56,508 nt of DNA from Balneolales bacterium (lineage in GTDB: Bacteria > Bacteroidota > Rhodothermia > Balneolales > Cyclonatronaceae): positions 1 to 56,508 of the forward strand of contig JAIULZ010000007.1 of the NCBI GenBank assembly GCA_022565805.1, in the 5' to 3' direction. The stretch's first letter is position 1, and each line of letters begins with the position of its first letter. The translations under genes were made by a program, and so were the position numbers. The notes under the pieces are model-generated. The model was not told the DNA's origin, did not search any database, and saw only the letters and a program-made list of their open reading frames with translations. Below are positions 53,493 through 56,508 of the stretch, piece by piece.

Positions 53493-54173
53493 ATGAAACC
53501 CTTCGTAATTGGAGTTGCAGGCGGCAGCGGATCAGGAAAAACCACTGTTGTGAGTCATATCATTGAGGCAGTTGGAAACGAGAACCTGGTTTTATTACAG
53601 CATGATTCCTACTACCGCGATTTAAAGCATATTCCTTTCGAGGAGCGAGTAAAACAGAATTACGATCATCCCTCCGCACTTGAAAGTGAACTGATGATTC
53701 GGCACGTAAATGCACTACTAAACGGCTATAGCATTAAGGTTCCTATTTATGATTTCAACAATCATGTGCGGTCTGATGTATATAACGAGTATACTCCCAT
53801 GCCGATCATCCTGCTCGATGGAATTCTGATTTTCTATGAAAAAGAGCTTCGGGATCTAATGGATATTAAAATATTTGTCGATACCGACGATGACTTAAGA
53901 TTGCTAAGACGTCTGAAAAGAGACATTCAGGAAAGAAACCGATCTGTTGACAGCGTTTTGAATCAGTATGAAAAATTTGTGCGTCCCATGCACCTCGAAT
54001 TTGTTGAGCCGACCAAGCGTTATGCCGATATCATCATACCACATGGTGGGCAAAATAAAGCTGCTCTCGAAATCGTCAACTCTTTTATAACCGAGAAGGT
54101 ATCGCACATCAGCACCAATCTGAATGTGCAGAAAAAAACCGAAGTAGCCACAGATGTTCCAAAAAAGATGTAA
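53493..54173 (+). CDS. udk: Uridine kinase
   Basis: Phosphorylates uridine and cytidine in pyrimidine salvage. The 226-residue protein shows Walker A GVAGGSGSGKTTV (residues 7-19), then LVLLQHDSYYRDL, the NYDHPSALESELM nucleoside-binding segment and IPIYDFNNHVRS-like region, IILLDGILIFYEKELRDLMD and DDDLRLLRRLKRDIQERNRS. It is about 15 residues longer than usual, with a polar tail. It follows the amidase by 116 bp. Together with tdk and nupC it indicates active nucleoside scavenging. Confidence 0.95.
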   Translation: MKPFVIGVAGGSGSGKTTVVSHIIEAVGNENLVLLQHDSYYRDLKHIPFEERVKQNYDHPSALESELMIRHVNALLNGYSIKVPIYDFNNHVRSDVYNEYTPMPIILLDGILIFYEKELRDLMDIKIFVDTDDDLRLLRRLKRDIQERNRSVDSVLNQYEKFVRPMHLEFVEPTKRYADIIIPHGGQNKAALEIVNSFITEKVSHISTNLNVQKKTEVATDVPKKM

Positions 54174-54192
54174 TCCAGCATTTAGTGATCAG

Positions 54193-54218
54193 AAACTAAC
54201 AATTAACAATGTTAGTTT
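54193..54218. terminator. Hairpin downstream of udk
   Basis: AAACTAAC and GTTAGTTT form a perfect 8-bp stem about 20 bp after the udk stop, followed by only a weak T-run (TTTTGC). The loop contains the AATTAACAAT word seen also near 220 and 30820. Confidence 0.5.
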
Positions 54219-54541
54219 TGCAAGGTCTCGTTTTAAATAGTCTAAACAACTCTACCTAAGGACTCCACGACGGTTCGGTCAGCATTTGCAAAATTGTGCA
54301 ATCCTGCGCCATACTTTGCGAAACACTGCGGTGTGAAATCATGTAATGAATTAAGGCCCAATACTTTGTAAAGTAGTAAAAAATATTTTTAAACAGTATT
54401 CAGAAGCCATAATCAGAATTGGTGACCTATAAACGGCTAATCATCCTAAATAATGACTTCTTTATACTAAAGTACCCAAAAGAGTAGTTTGCAACCATGG
54501 TATAGGGAAGCCTGAAATGCCCACTACAAGCTATAACAAAA
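54219..54541. other. Intergenic stretch, nothing recognised
   Basis: Between convergent udk and the repeat-protein gene. No supported gene, RNA or strong terminator for the minus-strand gene was seen. Confidence 0.4.
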
Positions 54542-55798
54542 CTAGAAGTTTATAATCGGCAGGACCTTACCGAGACCGGATTTATTCCCCGCAATATTTA
54601 TGAGTCCGAACTGTACACCCCGAAGTTCTCTTGAGTAATTTAACAGACCGATTGACAAGCCGTTTTGAGTACCCCGATTATAATTTACCAAAGATACAAC
54701 GCCCCCATTTTGGTTACCCCCGGGCTTTACATGCGAATAAATAGCCGGGATATGAATTCCACGCAGAGCATTGGTTTCAATTACTAAACCAACAGATGCC
54801 CCCCTTTGTGATCCTGAAACGGCTACCGGAGTAAATGTAAGGCCATTTATTTCGTTCGCTGCGATTACCGCACCCGATATTTGAAGACCACTAAATTCTC
54901 CGCCAGCCGTTACGATTCCGCTTAGTGTTAAGCCACGAACAGATTCTGCTGCCACAAACAAGCCACCGAATATACTGCCCGTAAAACTACCGCCTGAAAC
55001 TGTTGCAAACAAACTATTCGCAGAGCCAAAGCCATCCCCGCCCGTAACGGTAGCAAGTCCGGAAAAAGAAATTCCTCTCATTCCCTCTCCTGACACAGCC
55101 GCCAAACCACCGAATTGAAAGCCTTGCATTTTGTCGCCTGCCACTGCGGCTAAACCACTTGCTTGCAATCCGTTTACATTTTCTCCGGTTACGGCTGCCA
55201 GCAGACCGATCTGTCCCCCCCGCATATTTTCACCAGCTACAGCAGCCATTCCCCCGAACTGTAAGCCACGTAAATTTTCTCCGGTAACAGCAGCAAAACC
55301 ACCCAATTGCAGACCTCTCAGGTCTTCCCCTGCTACAGAAGCCAGGCCTCCAAACTGAAGACCGCCGGATTGCTCGGCAGATACCGCAGCAATTCCACCC
55401 AGCTGAAAACCAGTAAATCCACTCGAAACCGAGGCAATCCCACCAAGAGTAAATCCATTTGTTCTATCTTCAAACACAGTTGCCACCGGGGCAATACTAA
55501 TACCAAATAAGCTACGGCCACCTGTTGATACAAGCCCCACAGACAACCCCCTTATTTTGGAATTGAAATCATCGTTTGGGTTCTGTAGCAGTGTTATGTT
55601 TAAACCATTCATTTCTCTGAGCCGGCGGTCTCTGTAGTTGAATCTTATACCAGTTGTCTTCTCTGTATCGCCAAATGCTATTCCATAGGTCTGAGAAGGA
55701 ATGCTAAATGACTGCTGTGCTGTAACACTAGATAGCCCGCTTAGAAAGCAGATTAAAAGAAACGCCGAAGAAAAAGCGAGTGCGTAGCTATAGTTCAT
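54542..55798 (-). CDS. Secreted protein with 16-residue tandem repeats
   Basis: 418 residues with a signal peptide (cut near VTAQQ). From about residue 112 to 258 it is made of 16-residue units of the form xxGLQxGGxAAVxGEN, at least nine copies (for example LRGLQLGGFAAVTGEN, MRGGQIGLLAAVTGEN). More diverged units run on to about residue 405 (RGVQFGLINIAG at the end). The Gly-hydrophobic-Gly periodicity suggests a beta-solenoid or a repeat barrel on the cell surface. It resembles the surface repeat proteins with GLQIGLxN motifs in Leptospira and Bacteroidota. No enzymatic motif is seen, and function is unknown. Confidence 0.8.
   Translation of the reverse strand: MNYSYALAFSSAFLLICFLSGLSSVTAQQSFSIPSQTYGIAFGDTEKTTGIRFNYRDRRLREMNGLNITLLQNPNDDFNSKIRGLSVGLVSTGGRSLFGISIAPVATVFEDRTNGFTLGGIASVSSGFTGFQLGGIAAVSAEQSGGLQFGGLASVAGEDLRGLQLGGFAAVTGENLRGLQFGGMAAVAGENMRGGQIGLLAAVTGENVNGLQASGLAAVAGDKMQGFQFGGLAAVSGEGMRGISFSGLATVTGGDGFGSANSLFATVSGGSFTGSIFGGLFVAAESVRGLTLSGIVTAGGEFSGLQISGAVIAANEINGLTFTPVAVSGSQRGASVGLVIETNALRGIHIPAIYSHVKPGGNQNGGVVSLVNYNRGTQNGLSIGLLNYSRELRGVQFGLINIAGNKSGLGKVLPIINF
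55025..55465 (-). repeat. 48-bp coding tandem repeats
   Basis: Nine or so consecutive 48-bp units encode the 16-residue repeats at residues 112-258 of the secreted protein. The units are diverged at DNA level, so this is an old expansion kept by selection on the protein rather than recent slippage. Confidence 0.8.
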
Positions 55799-56038
55799 AT
55801 AGGTAATTTTAAATATGTTTAGTGGAGAATAAATACTAATCCCATAAATCGGTTAGCAGAATAATGAAAGCTATATTCATGAATAGAGTCTTTAGAAAAG
55901 CATAAACTACCTGTATTCTGTTTTCTTTAAAGACAAAAAAATACAAGATTTAACTCATTGATAATGAGTAAGGTATATGTATACAACCAAGTCTTCTTTT
56001 TAATCAAAATCTTATAGTATGTTGTAAGAGTCAGAGTT

Positions 56039-56326
56039 ATGCTTATTCTCAGATTTTCATATTCTAAGATTAGCTTAAAAAAGTCTGATTGTAATGCGAA
56101 AGTATTACGAGACCTTTTTCCGAAAGTTGCAATATCTCAGCTCTTTAACCTCTCTTTTAAAGCACCTGTTTGGTCTATACCATCTTTAGCGGAGCTTCAA
56201 CATCTCCTTCAAAAAATAATAGTTCATAAACGACGATTGGATTTAACCTTAAGAAAGGAACTAAATACCGTGTTCAATACAAGGCAAAAGGCGCTTGCGA
56301 AGAGATTTATTATTTTTTTAAGCTAA
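56039..56326 (+). CDS. Small hypothetical protein (95 aa)
   Basis: A basic 95-residue frame, Leu- and Lys-rich, with a likely helical C-half (AELQHLLQKIIVHKRRLDLT). I do not recognise it. It stands alone near the end of the window and may be a fragment of a transposase or a chance frame. The remaining 180 bases to the window end hold nothing I can identify. Confidence 0.25.
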   Translation: MLILRFSYSKISLKKSDCNAKVLRDLFPKVAISQLFNLSFKAPVWSIPSLAELQHLLQKIIVHKRRLDLTLRKELNTVFNTRQKALAKRFIIFLS

Positions 56327-56508
56327 GCCTTAGGCAACCATAAACTATTTCAGCTTCGGAATTTTGGCCTTAGATTTTTTAGTGATTAGCTCAACTGTCG
56401 CAGTTCGAATAGTGGGATCGGCAAAAGTGATTTAGACCTACAATTTGATAACGTATAATTTGGTTATGGGTGACATAATCATGTGAGATTATCACTTTGA
56501 TGTGTTTA

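Overview
The window looks like chromosomal DNA of a Gram-negative bacterium of the Bacteroidota/Rhodothermota superphylum, most likely Balneolales or Rhodothermales. The signs are C-terminal type IX secretion (T9SS) sorting domains, a PorV-like outer-membrane protein, a TonB-dependent receptor with a carboxypeptidase-like N-terminal domain, a GWxTD-domain protein, a Zn-ligand-poor thymidine kinase, few recognisable Shine-Dalgarno sites and moderate GC. This assignment is inferred from family content, not from a database search. I see no tRNA, rRNA, CRISPR array, prophage or intact insertion sequence.

Layout. 1-97 is a degenerate heptamer tandem repeat. 309-14475 is all on the minus strand: an RpiR regulator, a cyanophycinase-like S51 lipoprotein and a peptidase T-like M20 enzyme; an envelope set (TonB receptor, large T9SS cargo, PorV-like protein) behind another T9SS cargo; and a type I pullulanase lipoprotein with a LacI/cre-like operator upstream. 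15127-25330 is on the plus strand: tdk and nupC (nucleoside salvage), three parvulin/SurA-type periplasmic chaperones, a MoxR ATPase and a large VWA-like membrane protein. 25513-30708 is a glyoxylate-shunt module: a RamB/ScfR-type regulator divergent from aceB-aceA, with GCGAAT inverted repeats between them. 31121-38492 is on the minus strand: ychF, a PPP phosphatase with a damaged 5' end, nusB, an EVE protein, a SafE-like membrane protein, a TPR lipoprotein and an acyl-CoA carboxylase beta subunit. 39245-43852 is on the plus strand: GWxTD protein, pdxA, methyltransferase and an FtsE-like ATPase. 43902-49919 is the minus-strand trp operon trpE-trpS-trpG-trpD-trpC-trpF. 50455-54173 is on the plus strand: Fur-family regulator, MerC-like protein, amidase and uridine kinase. 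54542-55798 is a 16-residue-repeat protein on the minus strand.

The best find is upstream of trpE: an unannotated 16-codon leader peptide, MKLILSNKTLWWWPYA, with three consecutive Trp codons. It is followed by alternative hairpins and an intrinsic terminator, which is the full architecture of ribosome-mediated trp attenuation. Because trpS lies second in the operon, tryptophanyl-tRNA synthetase would be under the same control. Other points worth checking are the GCGAAT operators between the ScfR-type regulator and aceB, TTGCA half-sites one helical turn apart before the Fur-family gene, the phosphatase whose only in-frame ATG is followed three codons later by a stop, a dispersed repeat shared between 27.3 kb and 35.5 kb, and a possible minus-strand small RNA at about 51.6 kb.
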